A DNA stretch of 29,001 nucleotides from Alphaproteobacteria bacterium TMED109 (GTDB taxonomy: Bacteria; Pseudomonadota; Alphaproteobacteria; TMED109), in NCBI GenBank assembly GCA_002171375.1, contig NHFK01000025.1, positions 75,695 through 104,695 on the forward strand. The letters are read 5' to 3'. The notes beneath the pieces were generated by a model. It had not been told where the DNA came from. It worked only from the letters and a program-made list of their open reading frames with translations, and searched no databases. The position numbers and the translations under genes were made by a program. Shown here piece after piece: positions 1 through 5,584 of this stretch; positions within the stretch are counted from its first letter, which is position 1, and every line of letters starts with the position of its first letter.

Positions 1-116
1 ACTTGTTGTTCCCATTCCCTTAAATCTGAACCAAATTCATGTACAAATATTATTGGATAACCTTCTCCAGTTTCTTCATAATACAATTTGACTTTATTTG
101 ACTTTACATATGGCAT
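1..116 (-). CDS. alpha/beta hydrolase, N-terminal fragment (runs off window edge)
   Basis: The reading frame starts with ATG at 116 and stays open to base 1, giving 38 complete codons. The visible N-terminus (MPYVKSNKVKLYYEETGEG, followed by PIIFVHEFGSDLREW) has the usual start of an alpha/beta-fold hydrolase: a first beta strand, then a strand ending in the His-Glu-Phe-Gly oxyanion-hole segment. It begins 18 bases after the crotonase-family gene stops and probably belongs to the same transcript as the CoA-transferase and crotonase genes. A thioesterase or acyl-hydrolase role would suit that context, but the catalytic Ser, Asp and His lie outside the window, so no substrate can be named. Confidence 0.75.
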   Translation of the reverse strand, partial: MPYVKSNKVKLYYEETGEGYPIIFVHEFGSDLREWEQQ

Positions 117-134
117 TTATACATCTCAAAATTA

Positions 135-929
135 TTAATGACCTTTAAATATAGGCTTTCTTTTTTCAGAAAAAGCTAAACGTCCCTCTTCATAGTCTTT
201 ACTTGAAAAACAAATACGCTCTAATTCTTTACACTTTTTTAACATTTTATCATCCAAAGGATCTGCATCTATTGCTAATTTTGCTGAAGAAATAGTTAAT
301 GGAGCATTATTAATAATTGAATTCAAAACGGACATGACATCTGAACTAAAACTGTCATTTTTAAATACTTCCTCTATAATTCCAATTTGTAGTGCTTCAC
401 TAGATGAAAATTGCCTTGCTGTATAAAATATATATTTAGCTCTTGCTGGGCCAACAATTTCTCTTAACCTTTTAATACCTAAATAGTCATAAGCTAAACC
501 TAATTTTGCAGCAGGAATTGCAAAAGTACTTTTTTCAGAAGCAAGCCTTAAATCGCAAGATAATGCAGTTGCTAACCCTCCTCCAATACAATAACCATCT
601 ATAAGAGCTATTGTGGGCTTAGGAAACTTTTGAATCCTATCAAGTGTATTTTTTGAAACATTATCATATTGTATTACAGCTTTTTCCCTAGCTCTATTAT
701 CATTAAATTCAGAAATGTCTGCTCCTGCAGAGAAAGATTTATTTCCTTTACCTCTCAGCACTACACATCTTAAGTTTTTATCATCTTCAAATGTAATAAG
801 GGAAGTTCCTATTTTTTCCCACATAGATAATGATATTGCATTTAATCTATTGGGATTATCTAAAATGATATATCCAATATTATCTTCTATATAAGAATTT
901 ATATCACCTAATATAACATTATTACTCAT
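135..929 (-). CDS. enoyl-CoA hydratase/isomerase (crotonase) family protein
   Basis: 264 residues, full length for the crotonase superfamily, which binds acyl-CoA thioesters and stabilises an enolate in an oxyanion hole. The two oxyanion-hole segments are visible: SAGAD (residues 67-71) and GYCIGGG (112-118). Both glutamates that catalyse hydration in classical enoyl-CoA hydratases appear to be missing: the position after the GGG loop reads L-A (119-120), and the later Pro-Glu position reads IPAAKLG (138-144). It may therefore be an isomerase, lyase or other crotonase activity rather than a hydratase. The start codon overlaps the stop of the upstream CoA-transferase gene in an ATGA arrangement, so the two are probably translationally coupled. 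Family assignment is secure; the reaction is not. Confidence 0.9.
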   Translation of the reverse strand: MSNNVILGDINSYIEDNIGYIILDNPNRLNAISLSMWEKIGTSLITFEDDKNLRCVVLRGKGNKSFSAGADISEFNDNRAREKAVIQYDNVSKNTLDRIQKFPKPTIALIDGYCIGGGLATALSCDLRLASEKSTFAIPAAKLGLAYDYLGIKRLREIVGPARAKYIFYTARQFSSSEALQIGIIEEVFKNDSFSSDVMSVLNSIINNAPLTISSAKLAIDADPLDDKMLKKCKELERICFSSKDYEEGRLAFSEKRKPIFKGH

Positions 930-2104
930 ATAATATTCTCCATTTTAAAACTTTTTATATCATCTTCACTATATCCAAGCTCAATTAAAACTTCTTTAGT
1001 ATGTTCACCTTTTTGAGGTGCTGCTTTTTTTAATTTACTAGGAGTCCTACTTAATTTAATAGCTTGTCCTAATAATTTTATTTTACCTAGCGTTGGATGC
1101 TCAACAGATTCAGCAATGCTAGAGTGTATAACTTGAGGGTCATTAAAGACTTCTTTTATATTATTAATTGGACCACATGGAATACTCGCTTCATTAAGCT
1201 TTTTAATCCATATTTCTTTAGTATTTTGAGATAGTGCTTTTGTTATAACAGAAGTTAATTTAATTCTATTTTTAGTTCGAGCAGAATCATCTTCAAAATC
1301 TTTATCATCAAGCGCATCTATAATATCTAATGTTTTACATAACCTTCTCCACATTGCTTCTCCAGTTGAAGCAATATTAATATACCCATTAGAGGTTTGA
1401 TACGTGCCCATGGGAGACATAGTAGGATGATCATTTCCTGTCTGCCCTGCAATTTCATTTGAAACTAAAAATCTTGAAGCCTGAAAATCTAGCATTGCTA
1501 TTTGTGACTCTAATAAAGAAGCGCTAACACATTGACCATATCCGGATTTTTCTCTTTCATAAAGAGCAGTTAATATACCCAAAGCACAATGCAAACCTGC
1601 ACTCAAATCAGCAACAGGAATTCCTACCCTTAGAGGACCTTTACCATGATGGCCAGTAACTGACATTAAACCACCCATTCCTTGTGCTACCTGATCAAAA
1701 CCTGGAAGATTAGCATATGGACCAGTCTGTCCAAAACCAGAAATACTAGCATAAATAAGACGAGGATTTAGTTCTTCTAACGTTTCATAGTCTATACCAA
1801 GTCTTTTTTTTACATTTGGCCTGAAATTTTCAACTAAAATATCAGCATTCTTAATCAATTCTTTAAATATTTTTAGTCCACCTTTATTCTTTAAATTAAG
1901 GGTAATACTTCGTTTATTTCTATGTAAATTTTGAAAATCAGACCCATCTCTTTTTCCTCCTAAATCTTCACTTCCATCAACACTATCTGGTGTTTCAACT
2001 TTTATAACATCTGCACCCCAATCAGCAAGTTGCCTAACTGCTGAAGGTCCAGACCTCACCCTAGTAAGATCTATTAACTTAAGTCCTTGTAATGCTTCAT
2101 TCAT
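926..2104 (-). CDS. CaiB/BaiF family CoA-transferase
   Basis: About 392 residues from the second ATG (MNEALQGLKLIDLTRVRSGP), typical of family III CoA-transferases, which move CoA between carboxylic acids through an aspartyl-CoA anhydride. Visible family features are the N-terminal ADWGADVIKVE strand, the NKRSITLNLK segment, the ISGFGQTGPY motif, and the expected catalytic aspartate in VADLSAG (D170 counted from the first ATG). The frame also has an ATG at 2116, four codons earlier; the family N-terminus fits 2104 better, and neither start has a well-spaced Shine-Dalgarno sequence. It is first of a probable three-gene unit with the crotonase and alpha/beta-hydrolase genes, suggesting activation and breakdown of an organic acid as its CoA ester. 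The acid cannot be deduced. Confidence 0.92.
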   Translation of the reverse strand: MNEALQGLKLIDLTRVRSGPSAVRQLADWGADVIKVETPDSVDGSEDLGGKRDGSDFQNLHRNKRSITLNLKNKGGLKIFKELIKNADILVENFRPNVKKRLGIDYETLEELNPRLIYASISGFGQTGPYANLPGFDQVAQGMGGLMSVTGHHGKGPLRVGIPVADLSAGLHCALGILTALYEREKSGYGQCVSASLLESQIAMLDFQASRFLVSNEIAGQTGNDHPTMSPMGTYQTSNGYINIASTGEAMWRRLCKTLDIIDALDDKDFEDDSARTKNRIKLTSVITKALSQNTKEIWIKKLNEASIPCGPINNIKEVFNDPQVIHSSIAESVEHPTLGKIKLLGQAIKLSRTPSKLKKAAPQKGEHTKEVLIELGYSEDDIKSFKMENII

Positions 2105-2174
2105 ACCTATATACATACCTTAAAATATTAATTTCAATATTATACTATATCTATAAGTTATAAGGTAAATTAAT

Positions 2175-2549
2175 TTGGAACATTTATTAGAAGTTTGGCT
2201 TTATAATGAAAATGCCCATTTAAAAGGACTTGCCTTCGGTTTTGTTCATTCTTCCATCATGCTTATTGGTTATTATACTGGATGGAGTATAAATAGATTT
2301 TTTAAAATAATTTCTAATGGCTTTATTGCCGGAATTATTGGTGCAGCTCTATCTCATATTATTGCAGATATAATAGCATCATTGGTAGATCCTCACCTGC
2401 GATCTGCTGTTTTTGGAATTGCTTTAGGAGGTATTATACCTTTACTCTTTATCCCAATTTTAGAAAAACTAGTTACAAAAAGTCAACATCATATAGTTAT
2501 TGGTGACCATGAAGATATTAAAAAAGATATTAAACTGAAACACAAATAG
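2175..2549 (+). CDS. small polytopic membrane protein, function unknown
   Basis: 124 residues from a TTG start with an AAGG Shine-Dalgarno about 9 bases upstream. Hydrophobicity suggests three membrane segments (roughly residues 15-35, 45-70 and 77-98), with His and Asp residues in the short loops (SHIIADIIASLVDPH), and a polar Lys/His-rich C-terminal tail. I do not recognise a named family. It is divergent from the CoA-transferase gene and lies directly upstream of the hsp20 promoter; with no terminator visible between them, some read-through into hsp20 is possible. It ends with TAG, showing that amber is an ordinary stop here. Confidence 0.75.
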   Translation: MEHLLEVWLYNENAHLKGLAFGFVHSSIMLIGYYTGWSINRFFKIISNGFIAGIIGAALSHIIADIIASLVDPHLRSAVFGIALGGIIPLLFIPILEKLVTKSQHHIVIGDHEDIKKDIKLKHK

Positions 2550-2560
2550 TACTTTCTAAT

Positions 2561-2589
2561 CTTGTAAAAGCTAATAATAATCACCATAT
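2561..2589 (+). promoter_or_regulatory. RpoH (heat-shock sigma)-type promoter for hsp20
   Basis: CTTGTA at 2561-2566 and CCATAT at 2584-2589 are separated by exactly 17 bases. From memory this matches the CTTGAA-N17-CCANAT consensus for RpoH promoters in rhizobia, with one mismatch in the -35 element. The predicted transcription start, near 2596, falls at the foot of the first leader hairpin, which supports the call. Confidence 0.7.
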
Positions 2590-2596
2590 ATTGAAT

Positions 2597-2709
2597 GATG
2601 ATGCCTATCGGGTCATCTTTAGTTATCTAATTTAGATTAGATATTTTATTAATAGAAAGTGCCAATATTAGGGCTTTCGATATTAGTCGCTCAAAGGAGG
2701 GCAAATAAA
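2597..2709 (+). promoter_or_regulatory. ROSE-like RNA thermometer in the hsp20 5' leader
   Basis: The leader folds by eye into four successive hairpins. Hairpin I pairs GATGA 2597-2601 with TCATC 2613-2617. Hairpin II is a perfect 8-bp stem, 2624-2631 with 2636-2643 (loop TTAG). Hairpin III pairs GAAAG 2655-2659 with CTTTC 2674-2678. Hairpin IV pairs CGCTC 2688-2692 with GAGGG 2697-2701 through an AAAG loop, extended by TATT 2681-2684 with AATA 2704-2707. Hairpin IV buries the Shine-Dalgarno (AAAGGAGGG, 2693-2701) and contains a G.G opposition (2689/2700) within TCGCT, the UYGCU motif that defines ROSE elements of alphaproteobacterial small heat-shock genes. Heating would be expected to melt it and expose the ribosome site. 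Confidence 0.85.
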
Positions 2710-3189
2710 ATGAATACATTTGATTTAACACCTTTTTATCGTCATTCTATTGGATTTGATCATTTAGAAAATATTTTTGATAGTATGGTTAAAATGAATG
2801 AAGTAACTGATAACTATCCGCCATATAATATTCACTCAAATGGCAAAGATAATTATACTATTGAATTAGCTGTAGCAGGTTTTGATGAGAAAAACCTTTC
2901 CATAAGTATGGAAAATGGAATATTAACTATAACAGGAAATAAGGACGAGGAAAATACCCAATATGTGCACCGTGGTATAGCAAATCGTCCATTTAGAAGA
3001 ACATTTAGGCTTGCAGAATATGTTGAAGTAACAGGAGCAGGTATGCAAAATGGAATATTACAAGTACACTTAGAACGCAAACTTCCTGAAGAACTTAAGC
3101 CTAAAAGTATAGAAATTAAAACAGGAAATGCATTCAAGAAATTTCTTGATAGTGCCTCAAAGACTATCGATGGACACATTTCTAAATAA
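2710..3189 (+). CDS. small heat-shock protein, Hsp20/IbpA family
   Basis: 159 residues, starting at ATG 2710 eight bases after a strong AAAGGAGGG Shine-Dalgarno. The N-terminus MNTFDLTPFYRHSIGFD is characteristic of alphaproteobacterial class A small heat-shock proteins. The alpha-crystallin domain spans about residues 38-128, with the ELAVAGF strand, VHRGIANRPFRRTF (86-99), the A-G-x-x-x-G-I-L signature (110-117) and a C-terminal I-E-I anchor (134-136). These are ATP-independent holdases that bind unfolding proteins in the cytoplasm and pass them to DnaK/ClpB. Frame-open codons upstream of 2710 belong to the thermometer and are not coding. Control appears two-layered: an RpoH-type promoter plus a thermosensor over the ribosome site. 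Confidence 0.95.
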   Translation: MNTFDLTPFYRHSIGFDHLENIFDSMVKMNEVTDNYPPYNIHSNGKDNYTIELAVAGFDEKNLSISMENGILTITGNKDEENTQYVHRGIANRPFRRTFRLAEYVEVTGAGMQNGILQVHLERKLPEELKPKSIEIKTGNAFKKFLDSASKTIDGHISK

Positions 3190-3197
3190 ATTAATAT

Positions 3198-3232
3198 AGA
3201 GGGAGGTAATTCCTTACCTTCCTCTGTTTTTT
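3198..3232 (+). terminator. Rho-independent terminator of hsp20
   Basis: A 12-bp stem pairs AGAGGGAGGTAA (3198-3209) with TTACCTTCCTCT (3214-3225), containing one G.T wobble, with loop TTCC, followed by GTTTTTT at 3226-3232. It lies 9 bases after the hsp20 stop and separates heat-shock transcription from the riboswitch unit. Confidence 0.92.
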
Positions 3233-3388
3233 AAGCTATTATTTATAGAGATTCGAATCACTTAAATATTATTTAAAAATATAAAATAGGCACGGAATGC
3301 TAATATATTTAGCACTACTTCTCTATTCCCTATAAAATATAATACTTTTTTCTTTATTTATGCCTAATTTTAAGGCAATATTAATTAA

Positions 3389-3417
3389 TTGACGATTAAT
3401 AAATAATCACTTATAAA
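3389..3417 (+). promoter_or_regulatory. sigma70-type promoter for the riboswitch transcript
   Basis: TTGACG (3389-3394) and TATAAA (3412-3417) are separated by exactly 17 bases. The implied start near 3424 coincides with the 5' end of the first riboswitch aptamer, so the RNA would begin with the sensor. Two small hairpins lie upstream (GCTAA 3299-3303 with TTAGC 3309-3313; TGCCT 3361-3365 with AGGCA 3373-3377) and have no assigned role; nothing else recognisable is seen in 3233-3388. Confidence 0.8.
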
Positions 3418-3423
3418 ATAGAT

Positions 3424-3483
3424 ATCGTTCATCTCTTAATTAAAGAGACGGAAGTAGACTTAAGATAAGTCGAAGGAACGCAT
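3424..3483 (+). promoter_or_regulatory. glutamine (glnA-type) riboswitch aptamer, copy 1
   Basis: This matches the glnA/Downstream-peptide RNA motif, known to bind L-glutamine. P1 pairs CGTTC 3426-3430 with GAACG 3476-3480. P2 pairs TCTCTT 3432-3437 with AAGAGA 3443-3448. The conserved joining segment CGGAAGTA is at 3449-3456. P3 pairs GACTT 3457-3461 with AAGTC 3467-3471. The conserved GAAGGAACGC follows. As I recall the family consensus, the order CGUUCA, P2, ACGGAAGUA, P3, CGAAGGAACGC is reproduced base for base in the invariant segments, while P2 and P3 keep pairing with different bases. The motif is best known from cyanobacteria, upstream of nitrogen-assimilation genes. Confidence 0.9.
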
Positions 3484-3493
3484 GCAAAAGTTA

Positions 3494-3518
3494 CTATTAA
3501 TTTGTTATAAATTAATAG
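3494..3518 (+). other. linker hairpin between the two riboswitches
   Basis: A perfect 10-bp stem, CTATTAATTT (3494-3503) with AAATTAATAG (3509-3518), loop GTTAT. It is followed by CTGAAGGATAGCG (3528-3540), which resembles the end of the riboswitch core (CGAAGGAACGCG) at reduced identity. It may be a spacer that keeps the aptamers apart, or the remnant of a third copy. Confidence 0.55.
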
Positions 3519-3541
3519 AGAGTGAACTGAAGGATAGCGAA

Positions 3542-3595
3542 TTCGTTCAACCTAGAAATAGGTCGGAAGTAGGTTAATTACCGAAGGAACGCGCC
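3542..3595 (+). promoter_or_regulatory. glutamine (glnA-type) riboswitch aptamer, copy 2
   Basis: A second complete copy on the same transcript. P1 pairs CGTTC 3544-3548 with GAACG 3587-3591. P2 pairs CCTA 3551-3554 with TAGG 3559-3562 and closes a GAAA loop. The core CGGAAGTA is at 3564-3571. P3 pairs GGT 3572-3574 with ACC 3580-3582. The conserved GAAGGAACGC (3583-3592) follows. P2 and P3 differ in sequence from copy 1 but keep base pairing, as expected for two functional aptamers. The end of P1 is 88 bases before the start codon of the small secreted protein. I could not identify the expression platform with certainty. Confidence 0.9.
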
Positions 3596-3633
3596 AACCA
3601 ATAGTATACCCTCAAGACTTAGCATGAAATTAT

Positions 3634-3657
3634 AATAAACAGGCTATTCTGTTTATT
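3634..3657 (+). other. hairpin between riboswitch 2 and the ribosome site (possible expression platform)
   Basis: A perfect 9-bp stem, AATAAACAG (3634-3642) with CTGTTTATT (3649-3657), loop GCTATT, followed by TAACAATTTT. It could act as a weak terminator or as a structural switch in front of the GGAGG Shine-Dalgarno at 3670-3674. No competing pairing with the aptamer's P1 was obvious by eye, so the mechanism stays open. Confidence 0.5.
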
Positions 3658-3679
3658 TAACAATTTTATGGAGGTTTAC

Positions 3680-4048
3680 ATGAAAAAACTATATTTAATC
3701 ACATTTTTATTCACATCAATTTATACTTTTAGCTCATCCGCTGGTCCAACTGGTGAAAAAGCATTTGATCCATTGATAACTAGTTATCTAACAGCTGTAG
3801 AACTATCAAAAGATGGTAATATAAATGCTGTTAAAAATAGAGAAGTAATCTATAGCTTTTTAAACAAAGATCAGCAGTTAGTAGTTCACAATATTTATAT
3901 GAATAAAGTAAAAAAAGATTTTGCAGCTAAAAAGCTTAAAAAAATATTAAATTCTAATAAATTCTTAGAAGTTCACTATACTGGAAAGGAACACACAAAA
4001 CTTTCATATTTAAAGTCAATGAAAGCAAATAACTTTATATTCTTCTAA
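3680..4048 (+). CDS. small secreted protein of unknown function under glutamine-riboswitch control
   Basis: 122 residues from ATG 3680, chosen because GGAGG (3670-3674) sits five bases before it; an in-frame ATG at 3668 overlaps that Shine-Dalgarno and is unlikely to be used. The N-terminus MKKLYLITFLFTSIYTFSSSA is a clear Sec signal peptide with probable cleavage after the SSA at about residues 19-21, so the mature protein (about 100 residues) would be periplasmic or released. The mature part is Lys-rich, has no cysteine, and shows no family I recognise. It is the only gene between two tandem glutamine-type riboswitches and a strong terminator, so its level probably follows nitrogen status. 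Cyanobacterial glutamine riboswitches also control small proteins (GS-inactivating factor), but those are cytoplasmic and this sequence does not resemble them. Confidence 0.85.
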   Translation: MKKLYLITFLFTSIYTFSSSAGPTGEKAFDPLITSYLTAVELSKDGNINAVKNREVIYSFLNKDQQLVVHNIYMNKVKKDFAAKKLKKILNSNKFLEVHYTGKEHTKLSYLKSMKANNFIFF

Positions 4049-4136
4049 CTCTCCACAAACATATCTTTTCTCCTCCCAAGAGTGATATGTTAAACTCCCA
4101 AAACGCCATAACCCTTATGTTATGGCGTTTCCCTTT
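4049..4136 (+). ncRNA. candidate 3'UTR-derived small RNA with anti-Shine-Dalgarno loop
   Basis: After the stop codon at 4048 there is a hairpin pairing ACATATC (4059-4065) with GATATGT (4084-4090), with CTCCTCCC (4070-4077) exposed in its loop. A second, unpaired CTCCC (4095-4099) follows, then the terminator stem. A pyrimidine-rich CUCCUCCC presented in a loop ahead of an intrinsic terminator is the architecture of alphaproteobacterial cuckoo/alpha-r15 (AbcR-like) regulatory RNAs, which pair with ribosome-binding sites. It may be released from the mRNA of the small secreted protein. This is inference from motif and structure only. Confidence 0.5.
4101..4136 (+). terminator. intrinsic terminator of the riboswitch/secreted-protein unit
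   Basis: A perfect 12-bp stem pairs AAACGCCATAAC (4101-4112) with GTTATGGCGTTT (4119-4130), loop CCTTAT, followed by a broken U tract (CCCTTT, 4131-4136). The stem is strong and GC-rich for this genome; the interrupted U tract makes its efficiency uncertain. Confidence 0.8.
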
Positions 4137-4158
4137 AATCTCTGCGAAAGAAAATAAA

Positions 4159-4311
4159 ATGACAGAATTTTTAATTATCAATCTAAAAACTATTATTTAT
4201 GGTTTATTATGTGCTCTACTTTTGTATCTTTATTCTAACAAAAAGTTAAAATTTATTTCTTGTTGGGCAGGTCTTACATTATCCGCATGGTCTTTTTTAC
4301 ATATAATGTAA
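4159..4311 (+). CDS. 50-residue hydrophobic ORF, possible small membrane protein
   Basis: The ORF from ATG 4159 (MTEFLIINLKTIIYGLL...) encodes 50 residues with one or two membrane-spanning stretches (about residues 8-25 and 32-48). An upstream in-frame ATG at 4087 lies inside the terminator region and would translate the hairpin, so 4159 is preferred. The Shine-Dalgarno is weak. It ends directly against the convergent hisI stop (4312). No family is recognised. The protein-like hydrophobic pattern supports a gene, but its shortness and weak ribosome site leave real doubt. Confidence 0.45.
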   Translation: MTEFLIINLKTIIYGLLCALLLYLYSNKKLKFISCWAGLTLSAWSFLHIM

Positions 4312-4794
4312 TTAGAGTTTTGTAGGATTAGGCATATTTTTATATATCTTATCAGGATCAAATGATTTTTCATTTTCAATAAATTTTAGTGGTTTATCTA
4401 TATTTTTTTCTCCAACCAGAACTTCTCTATAAAAACAACTTCTATACCCTACATGACATGATGCTTCATTTCCTCCGAGAAGAGGTTCCGCCAGAGAAAC
4501 TTCTATAACTAAGCTATCTTGATCATCATCTATAAGCATTCTCTCAACTTTTTGAAACATCCCAGAAGTCTCACCCTTCTTCCATATACTTTCTCTGGAC
4601 CTAGACCAGTAATGAGCTAAACCTGAGGATATAGTTAGCTGCATAGCCTCTTCATTCATGTATGCAAACATAAGGACTTCTTTTGTTTTAGTATGTACAG
4701 TAATACATGGAATAACTCCATTATCATCAAATTTAGGAGCAAGCTCCACTCCTTCTTCGACCTGCTCTATAGAAATTCTTTTTTTAAAGTTCAT
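4312..4794 (-). CDS. hisI: phosphoribosyl-AMP cyclohydrolase
   Basis: 160 residues, a stand-alone HisI without the HisE pyrophosphohydrolase domain. It opens the adenine ring of phosphoribosyl-AMP in the third step of histidine biosynthesis. Visible features: MFAYMNEEA (42-50), HYWSRSR (61-67), the Mg-binding DxDxD in IDDDQD (88-93), and the C-terminal cysteines of ASCHVGYRSCFYR (111-123), C113 and C120. In well-studied HisI proteins a third cysteine at or just after the DxDxD motif completes the zinc site; here those positions are not cysteine. It is divergent from folE, a neighbourhood found in many alphaproteobacteria. The 4795-4955 intergenic region is very AT-rich and must hold both promoters; no element was unambiguous. 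Confidence 0.93.
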   Translation of the reverse strand: MNFKKRISIEQVEEGVELAPKFDDNGVIPCITVHTKTKEVLMFAYMNEEAMQLTISSGLAHYWSRSRESIWKKGETSGMFQKVERMLIDDDQDSLVIEVSLAEPLLGGNEASCHVGYRSCFYREVLVGEKNIDKPLKFIENEKSFDPDKIYKNMPNPTKL

Positions 4795-4955
4795 TTAATA
4801 AAACCCAAATAATTAAAACTTAAAATTATAATTCTCTGAAACTTACATAAAAAACATATAAATTAAAAGAAATAATCTTTGAAAATTACTAATAGTACAT
4901 ATATATATTACTATGCTATATTATATAATGTATTTCATTAGATTACGGAGACATA

Positions 4956-5555
4956 ATGATTAAGGATAAAACTATAAATAAGCCTTTTGTAAAACCGACA
5001 AGAGAAGAAGCAATGGATGCAGTAAAAACAATGATTGCATGGGCAGGTGATGACCCAACTAGAGAAGGTTTACTAGAAACACCAAAGAGAGTTATCAAGG
5101 CATATGAAGAGTTTTTTGCGGGGTATGAAATGGACCCTGATGAAATTTTAAATAAAACTTTTGAAGAAGTAGCTGGATATGATGAAATGATAATTATCAA
5201 GGATATTCGTTTAGAATCTCATTGTGAACATCATATGGTTCCAATATTAGGTAAAGCTCATCTAGCTTATATACCTAACAACCGAGTAGTAGGAATAAGT
5301 AAATTGGCAAGAGTTGTAGATGTATATGGCAAAAGACTACAAACACAAGAAACTATGACTGCACAAATAGCTGAAAGTATAAATAGAGTACTTAAACCAA
5401 AAGGAGTTGCAGTTGTGGTTGATGCAGGTCACCAGTGTATGACCACTAGGGGAATTCATAAAACAAATGCTACAACTATCACTAGTCAAATGCTCGGTGT
5501 TTTTAGGAGTGATTATAGGACTAGATCTGAGTTTATGAATTTAATAAATAGTTAA
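4956..5555 (+). CDS. folE: GTP cyclohydrolase I
   Basis: 199 residues. It converts GTP to dihydroneopterin triphosphate, the first step of folate (tetrahydropterin) synthesis, as a homodecameric cytoplasmic enzyme. The zinc ligands are present: C90 and H93 in ESHCEHHMVPILGKAH and C161 in HQCMTTRG. The long LARVVDVYGKRLQTQE segment (118-132) and the TNATTITSQMLGVFR C-terminal region are diagnostic. The start at 4956 has GGAG at 4947-4950, five bases upstream. It is the first gene of a co-directional run with maf, cysS, thrS and yidD. Confidence 0.97.
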   Translation: MIKDKTINKPFVKPTREEAMDAVKTMIAWAGDDPTREGLLETPKRVIKAYEEFFAGYEMDPDEILNKTFEEVAGYDEMIIIKDIRLESHCEHHMVPILGKAHLAYIPNNRVVGISKLARVVDVYGKRLQTQETMTAQIAESINRVLKPKGVAVVVDAGHQCMTTRGIHKTNATTITSQMLGVFRSDYRTRSEFMNLINS

Positions 5556-5584
5556 CTTTGTAAATATTTTAATCGGAAAAGTTT

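Noticed and set aside
2659..2709. Upstream extension of hsp20 coding sequence
   Set aside because: These bases form thermometer hairpins III and IV and the Shine-Dalgarno; the family N-terminus begins at 2710.
2853..3179. Minus-strand ORF antisense to hsp20, and similar antisense ORFs at 4943-5200, 6774-6983, 14646-14930, 18088-18285, 25469-25663 and 27647-27847
   Set aside because: Each overlaps a well-supported gene on the opposite strand and has no recognisable domain or ribosome site.
3426..3595. Repeated CGGAAGTA and GAAGGAACGC blocks as a CRISPR or direct-repeat array, or as a glycine riboswitch
   Set aside because: Only two units occur, the repeated parts are short and embedded in stems with compensatory changes, and the invariant segments match the glutamine motif, not the glycine aptamer.
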